A program made the position numbers and the translations under genes. A stretch of 64,000 nucleotides of DNA from Adiantum capillus-veneris (Eukaryota; Streptophyta; Polypodiopsida; Polypodiales; Pteridaceae): contig CM043962.1 in NCBI GenBank assembly GCA_014529385.2, positions 91,913,180 to 91,977,179 of the forward strand, written 5' to 3'. Below, piece by piece: positions 10,341 through 21,011 of this stretch (its first letter is position 1; each line of letters begins with the position of its first letter). Under the pieces are notes generated by a model, which saw nothing but the letters and a program-made list of their open reading frames with translations, was not told the DNA's origin and did no database searches.

Positions 10341-11160
10341 TGTCAAACTTGACCTTCTAGCATACCAAGCAACTGCGCACAAACTCGTCCACATCCTTCT
10401 TGAGTCTCAGCCAAAAGAAGTATTTCTCTACCCCTTTTAAGGTGGTAGCAATGCCGCGGTGACCTGTAAAAGGTGGATAGTGGCATTCGGTCATAACCTT
10501 TTCCCTCAACGGCTGTGTAACGCACAACATGGTTTTCCTCATCAAGTAGCCATCCCGAATGGAATATCCCGCTATTGTTTCCCCATCTCGTATCTGTGTG
10601 AAAATGTCTGCAAAATCTGTCTCTGTGGCATATTGATCGACCATATCCTCGAAGTTGCTATGATGTATTGCGGAAATAGCCAGAACCAACGGCTTTCGAG
10701 ACAAAGCATTTGCCACCAAATTCTTCCGTCCCTGCACATGGACAATTTGGAAACTGTGACAAGAAATGAAACTGACAAGAAATGAAAGTGTGACAAGATG
10801 TTCCCCTACCGCATCTGCTTTTCCAATAGCTGCTTCTGAGACAAGAAGTAGCGTAAACTCTAATGGTCTGTAAAGATAGTAAAATCCGCTCCGAGTAGGT
10901 AATGCCGCCACTAAGTAAGAGCATGGATAACCGCCAAAAGCTCTTTCTCATAAATCTGTGCTGTCAATTCCGGCCTTGAGAACAATCGGCTCTCGTAAGC
11001 AATGACATGGCCTTCTTGCATTAAGACCGCACCCAGAGTACGACCACAAGCATCACAATATACTTCAAATGACTTCTTCAAGTCTGGCAAAGTCAAAACT
11101 GGTCCCGTAGTCAATTTCTCTTTCAATGTCTGAAAGGCAGCACCTCTGTGTGTCCCCACG
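10341..11160 (-). pseudogene. C1 RNase H and integrase zinc finger
   Basis: The frame gives the RNase H start FEVYCDACGRTLGAVLMQEG with the first catalytic Asp, ESRLFSRPELTAQIYEKELLAVIHAL with the Glu, and VHVQGRKNLVANALSRK with the A/DALSR end. It then gives the HHCC zinc-binding N-terminus of integrase (H...GHRG...CLVC). A short duplicated or inserted stretch near 10755-10790 and a break near 10910 interrupt it. Confidence 0.85.
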
Positions 11161-11955
11161 AGAAAGGGACTCCTTTTTGTGTCAAAAAATTCAAAGGGGA
11201 AGCAACCTCTTTAGACTTTCTAATGAACGGCATGTAGTATGAACACAATCCCAAGAAGCTTCTAACTTCATGGACATTCTTCAAATCCGGCCAATCACGG
11301 ATAGTCTCTATCTTGGCCGGATCCATCTGCACTCCCGCTGCTGAGATAATGTGTCCCAAAAAGTGTATCTCTGGTAGGAAAAATGCACTTTTCTTCGCAT
11401 TAATCATTAACTTGTGATCTTGTAATGCCTGAAAGGCCTGAAGCAGATGTTCTCTATGTTCTGCCTCATCCTTGGAGAAAACAATGATGTCGTCAAAGAA
11501 AGTGTCAACAAATAGTCTGTACTCTCGAAAAATCCTGTCCATCATCCGGTTAAATGTCGTAGGAGCATAGGTTAGGCCAAAAGGCATCACCAAAAACTGA
11601 AATAACCCTAAAGTTGTCCGAAAGGCTGCCTTGTAGACGTCTCTCGGCGCGATTCTTATATGATGATATCCACTTTTCAAGTCGATCCTACTAAAGCACG
11701 AGGATCCCTGAAGTCGGTCAAGTATATCATCGATTCTAGGAATCGGAAATCTGTTCTTGACCGTGATTTTGTTGAGAGCTCTATAATCGATGCACATTCT
11801 CCAAGATCCGTCTTTCTTCAAAACCAACAACACTGGAGAGCTGTAAGTGAAGTACTAGACTGGACAAAACCCTTTTCCAAGAGGTCTTTCAGTTGGTTCA
11901 TAATTTCTTTGTTCTGGGCTTAGCTCACACAGTAAGGTGGCCGGCTCGGTGGTGT
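11123..11955 (-). pseudogene. C1 reverse transcriptase
   Basis: Gypsy RT starts with an EKGF-like linker, then MLLVLKKDGSWRMCIDYRALN and VKNRFPIPRIDDILDRL, with SCFSRIDLKSGYH containing the first catalytic Asp. MPFGLTYAPTTFNRMMD follows, and [17 protein letters not shown] contains the FFDD catalytic pair. IHFLGHIISAAGV, IRDWP and RSFLGLCSYY complete it. The catalytic residues are present. The frame is open for 236 codons, with shifts at both ends. The linker to protease is cut at 11969 by C2. Confidence 0.88.
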
Positions 11956-11969
11956 GCTTCCAGGTATCA

Positions 11970-12358
11970 TGTAACAGACTTGGACACTCCAAGTCAAGAA
12001 TCCACCGCGACAGCACCAAATAACCACATCAAAACAGTTCACAGTTCACAATTGATTCGACACTGGCCCGACGGAGTTTCGTGCCTAGAGATATCGGCCC
12101 CAATGACTGGCGCCCCTTTCGGTATTTCTTTTTGTATTAATCTGAGTTCAAAGTACAAGAGTGCGGGCAAGCGCTCACACTCGGACTCTCCGGCCAGATG
12201 CTGTGAGTTGTGAGAGGCGTGCTCACATGTTTAAAGTTACAAGGGATGCCAAAAGCAGAGCCCAAAAGCTGAAAATCAAAAGCCCTTTTAAAAATAAAGC
12301 AGGAGCTTTTCCTTTTCTCTCTCTCTCTCTCTCTCTTGCTTAAGAAAATAAAGCAAAG

Positions 12359-12395
<37 letters not shown>

Positions 12396-12614
12396 AAAGC
12401 AAAGAGGCTTTCTCTCTCTTTCAAATTGCGTGGAAAAAGCAATGTCCAAAAACTGCTGCCAGAACTGCTTTCCGGAAATTCCGCCGCAAATCACGGAGGC
12501 GTCCATACAGTTGTCACGTATTAGCCCTGCCACGTCAGCAATTAGGGTTAGGGTTTTTCATGCAGTTAGGGTTAGGGTGAGGGTTTCCAGCAATTAGGGT
12601 TAGGGTTTCAACAC
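11970..12614 (-). repeat. C2 3' LTR, end lost
   Basis: It begins TGTAACAGACTTGGACACTC, has the core block at about 12095-12131, two (CT)n tracts (12318-12337 and 12360-12393) and a stretch of TTAGGGTT motifs (12539-12609). It stops near 12614, about 60 bases short of the expected TTTGTGACA end. Element D sequence starts there. Confidence 0.85.
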
Positions 12615-12615
12615 A

Positions 12616-13330
12616 CATAAATTTGATCGATCACTATCTGAGACATCACGCGCAAAAATCAAGTGCACAGAAAGATGATTCTTTATTAGAGAAGTGATAG
12701 CAAAAGTAGACACAATAGGGACCGACTCTCCTTTAAGCTTTACATCCAAGATGTGAGTTTTGCCCCTATGCTGTACAGTGATCTTTTTGTTGTAGGCATC
12801 CAAGACTCCATGCACTTGGAACATCCACGGGATCCCCAACAAGGCGTCACAACCTCCCAGCGGCATGATGTAGAACTCTTTTGTGTCCACATACGACTGA
12901 ATATGCAGACGCAGTTTTCCAATGATGGGAGTAACACACTTTGAGTGGCCAGGACATGCCAACTTTGCCTCTGCTGTGCAACCCATCTCTTCACCTCTGA
13001 TGCCCAGCTTCATAGCTAACTCTGGTGAGATAAAGTTGGCTTTGGCACTTGGATCAAAGAAGATGAGTGCCGTCTGATCCCTAACTTTACCCCATGCTGT
13101 GCATAACTCACTTGCATTTGTGCTGGGCCTGTCACCCACCATGTGTGGCACTAAACTTGCCGTGGGTTTAGGCTTCTTGCCTTTCTGGTCTTGTTTATCC
13201 TCTGAGTCAGCTGGTCTTTTCCTTTGTGGACAATTGATAGAAAATTGACCAGCGTGCTCGCATATAAAGCATTTGTTCTCAGCCATTAGGACCTTCTTTT
13301 CCTCGAGCGACTTGCGCACAAAAGGCTTCC
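12616..13330 (-). pseudogene. Element D protease and zinc knuckle
   Basis: A third Ty3/gypsy family. The frame holds CFICEHAGQFSINCP (CCHC knuckle, with Gln in place of the usual His-adjacent Gly pattern) and a basic KRPADSEDKQDQKGKKPK stretch. An aspartic-protease-like block follows: ALIFFDPSAKANFISPEL with the D-S/T-G position degenerate, then GGCDALLGIPWM. It runs to VPIVSTFAI and toward the linker. The RT side is cut at 12616 by the C2 LTR end. A near-identical copy is D2 at 22540-23234. Confidence 0.8.
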
Positions 13331-14902
13331 TTTTCTGTTTCTTTGCCTGTGCTCCAGAAGTCCCGGTTGAATCCTTGTCTTTGGTGGCCTTTCTGACCCT
13401 TGTGACGCATCAGGAGCCGTTTTGACAAAGGGCTTCTTCGCTGAATTTTTCTTTTGCTGCCCTCCTTTGTCGTTGCTCGGAAATCCACTGTCCTCTCCTT
13501 TCAACAAGGCAAGACCAGTGTTTGCAACTTCCATAAGCTGAGTGAGGGTAGCCACTCTGTTCTTTGTACAGTAATCGTGAAGCCCTTTAGGCAACCCACA
13601 ACAATACTTCTCTATCTGCTCTGTCAATGGCACAAATCTGTAGGAGGTCACTGAGAGTAACGCTTTACAAAACCTATTGTTGTACTCCAGCAAGCTCTTG
13701 CACAAAGCTAAAGTAAGCTGATGCCAATCTGTCATGACGTCGGCTTCAAATTCATTTGATAGCCAAGCAGATGCAAACATTTACTTGAAGTAAACCCAAG
13801 TGGCGGGTGCCTGTCCTTGCATTAACAATGTCGTCCACCATGTAAGCGCATTGTCCTTTAAGAAAGTGACAGCTTTCTTGACCTTCGAGGCCTCTGTAAA
13901 ATTCCCTCCCGCATAAGCTGTATCAAACTGCTGGAGGAAGGTAAGAGCCTTCGTCTTATTCTCGAAACCACTGAAGGTACTGAACTTTACAGCTGCACCA
14001 CCTTCTTTGTAAGACTTCGGCTTCTCTAGTGCCCCCAAGTTGTCATAAGGGATGGTTTGCAACATGGGCATTGTGGTAGGCATGATCAACACATCTTGGC
14101 CATTCACATTTTGCGTCAGAGGTGGGATATCTGGCTGCTGTCTAGAAAAACCAGCCATGCCAAAATGACCCTATGGCACCTCAAACTGGCCTTGGTTGCA
14201 GTGAAAACCTTGCTACATGCCGATACTACCATACATGGGGTTTGGCATGATACCTTGCATACCCCCGAACACTGTTCCTGTTGGCATGTACGATTGACTT
14301 CCAGGCGCATAACGAACCATACTTTGGAACACTGATCCACCCCCGAAATACCCAGGATGTACCCTGGGTGGTGGAAAAACTGAGTGCATAGCCTGGTATC
14401 CAGTTCCCTGTCCATTCAAGACAGCATGCTGGCTCTAAAAGGTGGTGGGTTGAACTGGCATAACCTGTGGAATAGGTGCTCTAGCCACTTGTTCAAGCAC
14501 AGGAGGAACCTATTTTGGAGCCCTTGACTCCGCAACATGCGAGTGTTCCCTTTCCTCTTGAGGCGCATGAAGTACCTGGGCTTGTTTATCAACAAGCTCC
14601 GTACAAGGCGTAGGTAGCCTATTTTGCTGTTGCACTGGTGGCGCTTGCAAGAACTCTATAAACCTTGGATTTTGCACTAGCTGCGAAAAGACATTCACCG
14701 CGGCAACTAACTGAGTCTTGAATGCATCATCCTCAAGTTGCCCAGTCGTAAAGCCCTGTACAACTGGAGGGACATTCACATTGACAGGAGGTACAGATTG
14801 ACGTGGCCGTGAGCTCTCGCCAATCTCGAAAACCTTAGGGATCTCCTGCCTGTCCTTTGAAGAGGAACCCTCTTCCAGAATGCCCTTCCCCTTGTCGGCC
14901 AT
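13286..14902 (-). pseudogene. Element D gag, several stops
   Basis: The start MADKGKGILEEGSSSKDRQ is at 14902. A Pro/Gln-rich N-terminal part (APPVQQQ, PTGTVFGGMQG) is interrupted by stops near 14510, 14420 and 14210. The capsid region from about 14158 reads SYKEGGAAVKFSTF, FLQQFDTAYAGGNF, TWWTTLLMQGQAPATW and LLEYNNRFCKAL, then CCGLPKGLHDY and ATLTQLMEVA. A Lys/Arg-rich tail leads toward the knuckle with a shift near 13300. It is the same capsid fold family as the B and C1 gag. Confidence 0.82.
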
Positions 14903-16040
14903 AGTGTAATCCCGTGTTCCTGCACTCTGTGTCTTTACCCAAAACAATCCAGGCTCACTCTTTAAGGAAAAAGTGATTGATATCCTGGCAATGGAACCAT
15001 GAAACCGGCCCGTGGGGCGGTAGGCGTTGGCTTTCACCCGAAATTCTTTACTTTAGACACACACAAAGTACCTTGCAAAGGTAACCTGTAACGGGGATTA
15101 ACACCTAAGTACACACACGGCTCGGGAGCTAGAATGCTCCGAGCAGACGCCGACATCCTGCAGGCCCCAAAATTGGCGTCCCTTTCGGTATTTCTTTATT
15201 CTTTAACAGAGGGAATAAAACCTGTGATCTCCTACAAGCTGCTCCGCACAATCTAGGCTAAGAAACACCTGTTCTGGCCCGATTTCGGCAGCATAACTGT
15301 ACTAGGACGCTTCACAGTCAGTATCCCCACGCAATAGGTGACTTTCCCGACGCATACGGACACTTTGCAAAACCTGGTGAGAATCTGCAGCACTCTGAAT
15401 TCTCTGTTTTCTGCCCCGAAAATGCGCCGGTTCACCCGTACAACGGTCCCCTCGCGTCCCCGAACGTCCTGGGGGTATTAGGGTCCGTTTAGAGCCGAAA
15501 CCCTAAACCTGCAAAAATACACAGCAGGCTGTAATTCCCTGTTTTGGGCTCCGTTTCGCTTGCTGGTCGCATCTGTAGCAAGACCTCGAGCTCCCGCACC
15601 TGTAGGGCTACTTGCCCTTTGAAGCGGACGAGATTTCTGACGTGAAACCTCTCCGAATTCACATGTACTTGCGGGGGATTAGCCGCTAGCTAATCCACTA
15701 CCTTTGCAAGAGGCTCTTGCCTCGGCAATCGCGCATGAACCCACATAACTGTACATTGGTCAAATGAAAAGCCCACTAGTGGGGCATAACATATTGCTCG
15801 TAGGGGAGAGAGAGAGCAGTGCGTAGCGTGTAGGGCATCACTCCTGGCACCGCACTGTACATAAGGGGGAAAGGAAGCACTCCATAGCTCTTAGCTTGTG
15901 ACAGAGAGCAAATGAGGCCTCTTCCCAGCTTAAAAATCAGCGCCCTTTTTTCTGTAGGAGGAAAGTGCATGAAAAATTTACACTTGGCGCATTTACAAGC
16001 ATTTTCTCGTTTCGGGTTCGTCGCTTAAAAATCTCCGACT
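14903..16040 (-). mobile_element. Element D leader and truncated 5' LTR
   Basis: The minus-strand leader ends in gag. An LTR beginning TGAAACCGG at 15000 on the + strand is preceded by a sequence whose minus-strand reading is TGGTTCCATTGCC, in primer-binding-site position; I cannot assign the tRNA. The core block is at about 15163-15200. The LTR breaks at 16040 (CTCCGACT), exactly where copia element E begins. The copy in D2 continues another 520 bases to its TGACA end. Confidence 0.75.
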
Positions 16041-16090
16041 GCTCTTTCACTTGCACACACCGCTGCGCGCTCATCAACTGGTATCAGAGC
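16041..16090 (+). repeat. E 5' LTR remnant and primer-binding site
   Basis: Bases 16041-16076 match the last 36 bases of the 3' LTR (21288-21323), with one clear difference. Two bases later TGGTATCAGAGC (16079-16090) pairs with initiator tRNA-Met. Confidence 0.88.
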
Positions 16091-16823
16091 CCGATTAGGG
16101 TTTGCCCCCAAACCTGCAAACGCTGAATTTCAGCCAAAAAGGTCAACTTTCACGCGAGATTTTGCAATTTCGTTGCCAAACGACTCGTCCCCGGACACTT
16201 GAGAGCCCTCGGCAACCCAAATTGACCCAAAACAGGCTGAAATTAGGTCAAAAACAGCAAATTACAGGTTATGAAAGCAAAATACAGGTTTTGCAAATGA
16301 TGTATTAAGGTGTGGGAATACTTTTGCTAAGTTTTCGATACCCGAAAACACTGAAATTGCCGAAAAACAAGCCCTAAAGCAGGCGTTTTAAGCAAATTTC
16401 AGATTTGCGCAGGTTTTTGCAAGTGTTTTTTATGGTGCGATTACATCAGGGAAAGTGCAAATTGATGCAAACCATGCAATTTTGGCAATGTATGACCATT
16501 TGTGGCTCAATTTCATGCAATTTTGATGCTACAAATTGGGGCTTTTGCTCTTACATGCTTCTAAAGGCTGTGTATTAGCCTTATGTATCTTCTGTGAGGC
16601 TAAAAACAACTAAATTTGTTGTTTTTGAGTACAAATTCGCTCGCTGAAATTTCCTGCGCATAAATTTCAGAAATTGATTTTTGTGTCCAATTCGACCTAT
16701 TTTGCCCCAAATTGCTCCTGTGACCATTCGGAGCTGTAGTGCACATCTCTGTGAGGCTATACTCCGATTTTTGCGCATTTTGCCCAAAAATTCAGCGTAT
16801 CATCCCTCTTATTTCGTGCAACT
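16091..16823 (+). other. E leader
   Basis: This is a long untranslated leader between primer-binding site and gag start, rich in TTTTGC and AAATT motifs. No convincing coding frame is present. Such leaders usually hold packaging signals, but nothing specific can be pointed to here. Confidence 0.6.
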
Positions 16824-17795
16824 ATGGCCTCATCTTCTTCGGATATGAAGAACCTCTTCGAGATTAGGAGGTTCGATGGAACAGGTTTTGATCTTTGGAA
16901 AGACAAGATTCAGGGAATCCTATTCCTTAAGGATTGCGAAGGGGCACTTGAACAGGTAAAGCCACAGAATATGATGGATGAAGCATGGGTTAGGATGAAC
17001 AGGAAGGCCGTTACATACATTAAAATGGCCATGACGGATGAGACCGTCATTGATGTGAAAGGTGTCACGACTGCTTTTGATATGTGGGAGAAGTTAAAGG
17101 GAATGTATGAAAATACAACGCCTGTCAACCAGGTGCATTTGATGCGAAAACTTGTTGGCATGCAACTAGATGAGTCCAAGAGCGCGGCAGAGCACTTGTT
17201 ATTATTCGCAGGTACTTTGTCGCAGTTACAGGATTCTGGCATGTCCCCTTTTGATGATAAGCTGAAACCTATCTTCTTGCTTATGACCTTACCTGAGTCA
17301 TGGGAAACTTTGGTGGTTTTGTTGTCCAATAACCCCAATTTGACCTTTGATGGTGTTAGAGGTTCTATCTTGAATGAAGAAATCAGGAGGAAAGCAAGTG
17401 GAGAGGAAGGCAGCTCTGCCAACATGGTTAGAAGCAGGACAAAAAAGAAGAATGCTTATGCACAAAGGAGTAAGAGTAAGAGTAAAGAAAGGGGAAATGC
17501 AAGCAAAGGCAAGGGTGATGTGACTTGCTATCAATGTGGTAGGAAAGGTCACAAGAAACCCGATTGCAGGTACTATAAAGCTGAGTTAGAAAGGAAAAAG
17601 AATGGCGGAGACAAAAAGAAAGAGAAGAAGGAAGTCAAGGCAGATGCACAGGATAGCTCAAAGGACAAAGAGAAGGCCAATGTGGCTTCTAGTGTCGTCA
17701 TTGAGGAGCTGTCAGATGTAGAGGACATCTTGTGTGCCACTTTGTCAGATGATGATGCTTATGACTTTGATGCCTCTCTAAATGTTCATTCATAG
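16824..17795 (+). CDS. E gag (copia type), intact frame
   Basis: 323 codons. The N-terminus MASSSSDMKNLFEIRRFDG begins a UBN2-type copia gag domain with FDMWEKLKGMYE, HLMRKLVGMQLDES and LLMTLPESW. A highly basic, Ser/Lys-rich linker follows, then the zinc knuckle CYQCGRKGHKKPDC (CX2CX4HX4C, all ligands present). The acidic tail ends at TAG 17793-17795. Gag forms the capsid and binds the element RNA. The pol frame continues in phase directly after the stop. Confidence 0.9.
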   Translation: MASSSSDMKNLFEIRRFDGTGFDLWKDKIQGILFLKDCEGALEQVKPQNMMDEAWVRMNRKAVTYIKMAMTDETVIDVKGVTTAFDMWEKLKGMYENTTPVNQVHLMRKLVGMQLDESKSAAEHLLLFAGTLSQLQDSGMSPFDDKLKPIFLLMTLPESWETLVVLLSNNPNLTFDGVRGSILNEEIRRKASGEEGSSANMVRSRTKKKNAYAQRSKSKSKERGNASKGKGDVTCYQCGRKGHKKPDCRYYKAELERKKNGGDKKKEKKEVKADAQDSSKDKEKANVASSVVIEELSDVEDILCATLSDDDAYDFDASLNVHS

Positions 17796-18620
17796 GACAT
17801 GCAGATCACCAAGAGTGATCTTATTGATGCTTTGTTGAGTGTCAATGATGCATTGTCCCATACTTGGATTGTTGATTCCGGTGCTTCATTTCATGTGACT
17901 CCAATCAAGGAGTGTTTCTCTACTTTTGATGTAGGCAAGCGCGGCCATGTATACCTTGGAAACAATCATGCATGTTCCATTGAGGGTATTGGCACTGTGC
18001 ATCTCTCCATAGATGGCACGAATGAGCTTGTCTTGCATGATGTTAGATATGTGCCGGGAATCAAGAAGAGTCTGCTTTCTGTTGGTCAGATGGATATTCA
18101 TGGTTACAACATCTTGTTTGAGAGAGGATCATGGAAAATGACCAAAGGCTCAAGGCTAATTGTAAAGGGCACAAAGAAAGGGACACTTTACTGCATGCAT
18201 GGAAAGGCCGTGTTGGGCAAGTTTATTGCATTGGCTGAAATTAACTCTCACATGGAGTTGTGGCACAAGAGGCTTGGCCATATGAGCCAAAAGGGCCTTT
18301 CTAAGCTTTGTACTTTGAACAAGCTTGACTTTTGTAATGAATGTCAATATGGCAAGCAAGTAAAGAGTTCTTATTACTCTGGTGTCTCTCGTAAATCTTG
18401 TGTGCTTGATCTTGTACATTCTGATGTATGTAGAATGCCTGCTAAGTCTATGGGAGGTGCATGTTATTTTGTCTCCTTTGTTGATGATCATTCTAGGAAA
18501 ATTTGGGTTTATTTGCCTAAGTCTAAGGATGAAGCCTTTGCTGCGTTTAAGAGATTTCATGCATTTGTGACCACCCAAACAGGTAGAAAGCTAAAATGCT
18601 TGCGTACAAACAATGGGGGG
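17796..18620 (+). pseudogene. E protease and integrase N-terminal half
   Basis: It is in the same frame as gag, after a single TAG. It opens with the protease WIVDSGASFHVTP (active-site DSG) and VRYVPGIKKSLLSVGQ. The gag-pre-integrase part follows with LWHKRLGHMSQKGL and CNECQYGKQ (HHCC finger). The integrase core start is LVHSDVCRMPAKSMGG with the first catalytic Asp, then FVDDHSRKIWVYL. At 18609-18611 the second catalytic position reads LRTNNGG, Asn where the family has Asp. The frame breaks in a G6 run at 18615-18620. Confidence 0.88.
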
Positions 18621-19075
18621 AGTACACAAGTGCTGAATTTAACAAGTTTTGTGAAAATTTGGGCATTAAGAGGGAGCTTACTGTGCCATACAGCCCCTCT
18701 TCTAATGGTGTGGCTGAAAGATTCAATAGGACACTTTGTGAGAGGGTGAGATGCATGCTGTGCCCAGCTAATCTCTCTCATGGATTTTGGGAAGAAGCTT
18801 TGAAAACTGCAGTGCATATATGCAATCGATCCCCTCACATGTCTTTGAAAGGTGACATCCCTGACGAGGTTTGGTCTGGCAAGCCTGCTTCATATGATCA
18901 CTTACGCATTTTTGGTTGCGAAGCTTTTGTGCATGTTAGACCTGAGTTGAGGAGTAAACTAGATGCGAAGTCCATTAAAGGCCTCTTCATGGGATATGGT
19001 GAAGAAGGCGAAATGGGTTATAGGATTTGGTTATCTCAGCTCAAAAGGGTTGTACGCAGCCGGGATGTTGTTTAA
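18596..19075 (+). pseudogene. E integrase, second half
   Basis: This continues the core one frame over: EYTSAEFNKFCENLGIKREL, then PYSPSSNGVAERFNRTL with the catalytic Glu. FWEEALKTAVHICNRSP, the HLRIFGCEAFVHV and LDAKSIKGLFMGY modules follow, ending at a stop at 19073-19075 within the linker. A normal copia polyprotein would continue, so the stop is secondary. The linker up to 19371 is readable in other frames. Confidence 0.87.
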
Positions 19076-19371
19076 TGAGGCAAGGCTGCTTCAAAACAAT
19101 TGTGCTTCAAAGCATGACCATAAAAGGGTGAAATTTCAGCATGACCAGCCACTTGTTAGGCCTATTTTTGACCCTCAGGATGCACCACAAATGGCTGAAA
19201 ATGTAGATGATCCAGTGGTGTTTGAGCCAGATGATGTTGGACAGCAAATTGAGGCTCCTGAAAGGCATATGCAACCAAGAAACAATGCTGAAAATGGTGC
19301 TGAAAATGATGTACAGCAGCCCATTGTTGATGATTTTGTAGTGCCACCTGATGTAAACCCATTGCCGGATA

Positions 19372-19914
19372 ATGGATCATTGGGTGAGGCGGTCTACTCG
19401 TCAAAGACGGCCTGTGAGTGGATATGACCCCTCTTTGCATTACATTATGTTGACAGATGAGGGAGAGCCTCTTACGTATAAAGAAGCAAAAACATGTGAG
19501 CACAGCGACAAGTGGGAGCTTGCAATGCAGGAAGAGATTAAAGCTTTGCATGCTAATCATACTTGGGATTTGGTTGAATTGCCCAAAGGAAGGAAGGCTA
19601 TTCCTAACAAATGGGTGTATAAACTCAAGACTGTTGATGCAAAACCCAAGTATAAGGCAAGGCTTGTTGCAAAGGGATATGTTCGCATAGACTTTCAGGA
19701 AGTGTTCTCTATTGTGGCTGCTCTTGATTTGGAAATGGACCAAATGGATGTACATACCGCTTTCTTGCGTGGTGATGTGGAAGAAGAGCTTTACATGAAG
19801 CAACTCGAGGGTTTTGTTATCCCTGGCAAGGAACATTTGGTATGTATGCTCAATAGAAGCTTGTATGGGCTGCTCAATAGAAGCTTGTATGGGCTGAAAC
19901 AATCATGTAGATAG
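19372..19914 (+). pseudogene. E reverse transcriptase, N-terminal half
   Basis: TYKEAKTCEHSDKWELAMQEEI, HTWDLVELPKG, NKWVYKLK and YKARLVAKGY are the standard copia RT start. After DFQEVFSIVA about 15 expected residues are missing, then DLEMDQMDVHTAFLRG (first catalytic Asp) follows. LNRSLYGL occurs twice because of a 24-bp tandem duplication (19849-19896). A Gln codon has become TAG at 19912-19914. Confidence 0.87.
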
Positions 19915-20987
19915 TGGTACAAGAAGTTTGATCGCTTCATGCTTAAACATGGTTACAAAAGAAGCCATGCAGACCATTGTTTGTATACCAAACGTGATGA
20001 GGATGGCAGCCCTATCATTCTTGTGCTCTATGTAGACGATATGTTGATAGCTGCAAAGAAAGAAGCACTGTTGATGCTCTTAAAGGGCAGCTGAAATTTG
20101 CGTTTTCAATGAAAGACCTTGGGGCAGCTGAACATATACTTGGAGTGCGTGTTACACGGCAAAGAGACAAGTGCCTATTGTATTTGTCGCAAGAAAAGTA
20201 CATTGAAAAGGTGCTGGATAGATTTAACATGGATGAAGCAAAGCCTCTTGGTGTGCCATTACAGCCATATGTCAAAATCTCCAAGGATGATTGTCCCAAG
20301 TCAAAGGAAGAAGCCAATGACATGCAAAGTGTGCCTTATGCTCCAGCTTGTGGTTCACTTATGTATGCTATGGTTGCTACTAGGCCTGACATAGCCCATG
20401 CAGTGGGAGTTGTGAGCCGGTTTATGGCTAATCCAGGCAGGTTGCATTGGGATGCAGTGAAGTCCATTATGAGGTACTTGAAAGGGAATAAAAACAAAAG
20501 CCTCTACTATGGTAAAGGACCAATGGAGTTGAAGGGATTTTGTGACTCTGACATGGCTGGTGATGTGGATACATGGAAATCCACAAGTGGCTATGTATTT
20601 ACTCTTGCGGGAGGTGCTGTTTCATGGTGTTCTAGATTGCAAAAGATTGTTGCATTGTCTACGACAGAGGCTGAATATATTTCAGCTACTGAGGCTTCCA
20701 AAGAAGCTATTTGGTTAGCACACCTATGCAGTGAGTTTGGTTTGCCTGCCAAGGCACCTATGCTTGGTTGTGATAGCCAGAGTGCCATATGTCTGGCAAA
20801 GAACGCCATGTTTCATGCACGCACAAAACATATTGATGTGCAGTATCACTTCATACGAGAAGTGCTTGAGGATGGCCTTATTACATTGGTTAAGGTCTAT
20901 ACATCACAAAATCCAGCCGATGCTCTCACTAAGTGCTTACCCAAAGCACAACGTCATCTATGCATAGAGATGGTGGGAGTCACGTAG
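19915..20987 (+). pseudogene. E reverse transcriptase C-terminal half and RNase H
   Basis: After the TAG the frame continues WYKKFDRFMLKHGYKRS and LVLYVDDMLIA, the catalytic YVDD at about 20030-20041. A frameshift follows near 20065. From 20109 it is open to 20987: MKDLGAAEHILGV, YLSQEKYIEKVL, GSLMYAMVATRPDIAHAVG. RNase H follows with FCDSDMAGD, STTEAEYIS and GCDSQSA (the D, E, D residues) and the terminal NPADALTK. The domain is complete and open for 292 codons. Confidence 0.9.
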
Positions 20988-21011
20988 CTTAAAGGCGCCA
21001 TTTATGCCTTT

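Noticed and set aside
12539-12612. Interstitial telomere or chromosome end
   Set aside because: Only a few degenerate TTAGGG units, bounded by LTR sequence and repeated in other LTR copies.
16910-17552. Minus-strand open frames opposite the copia gag
   Set aside because: They are shadows of the + strand gag frame; no protein features.
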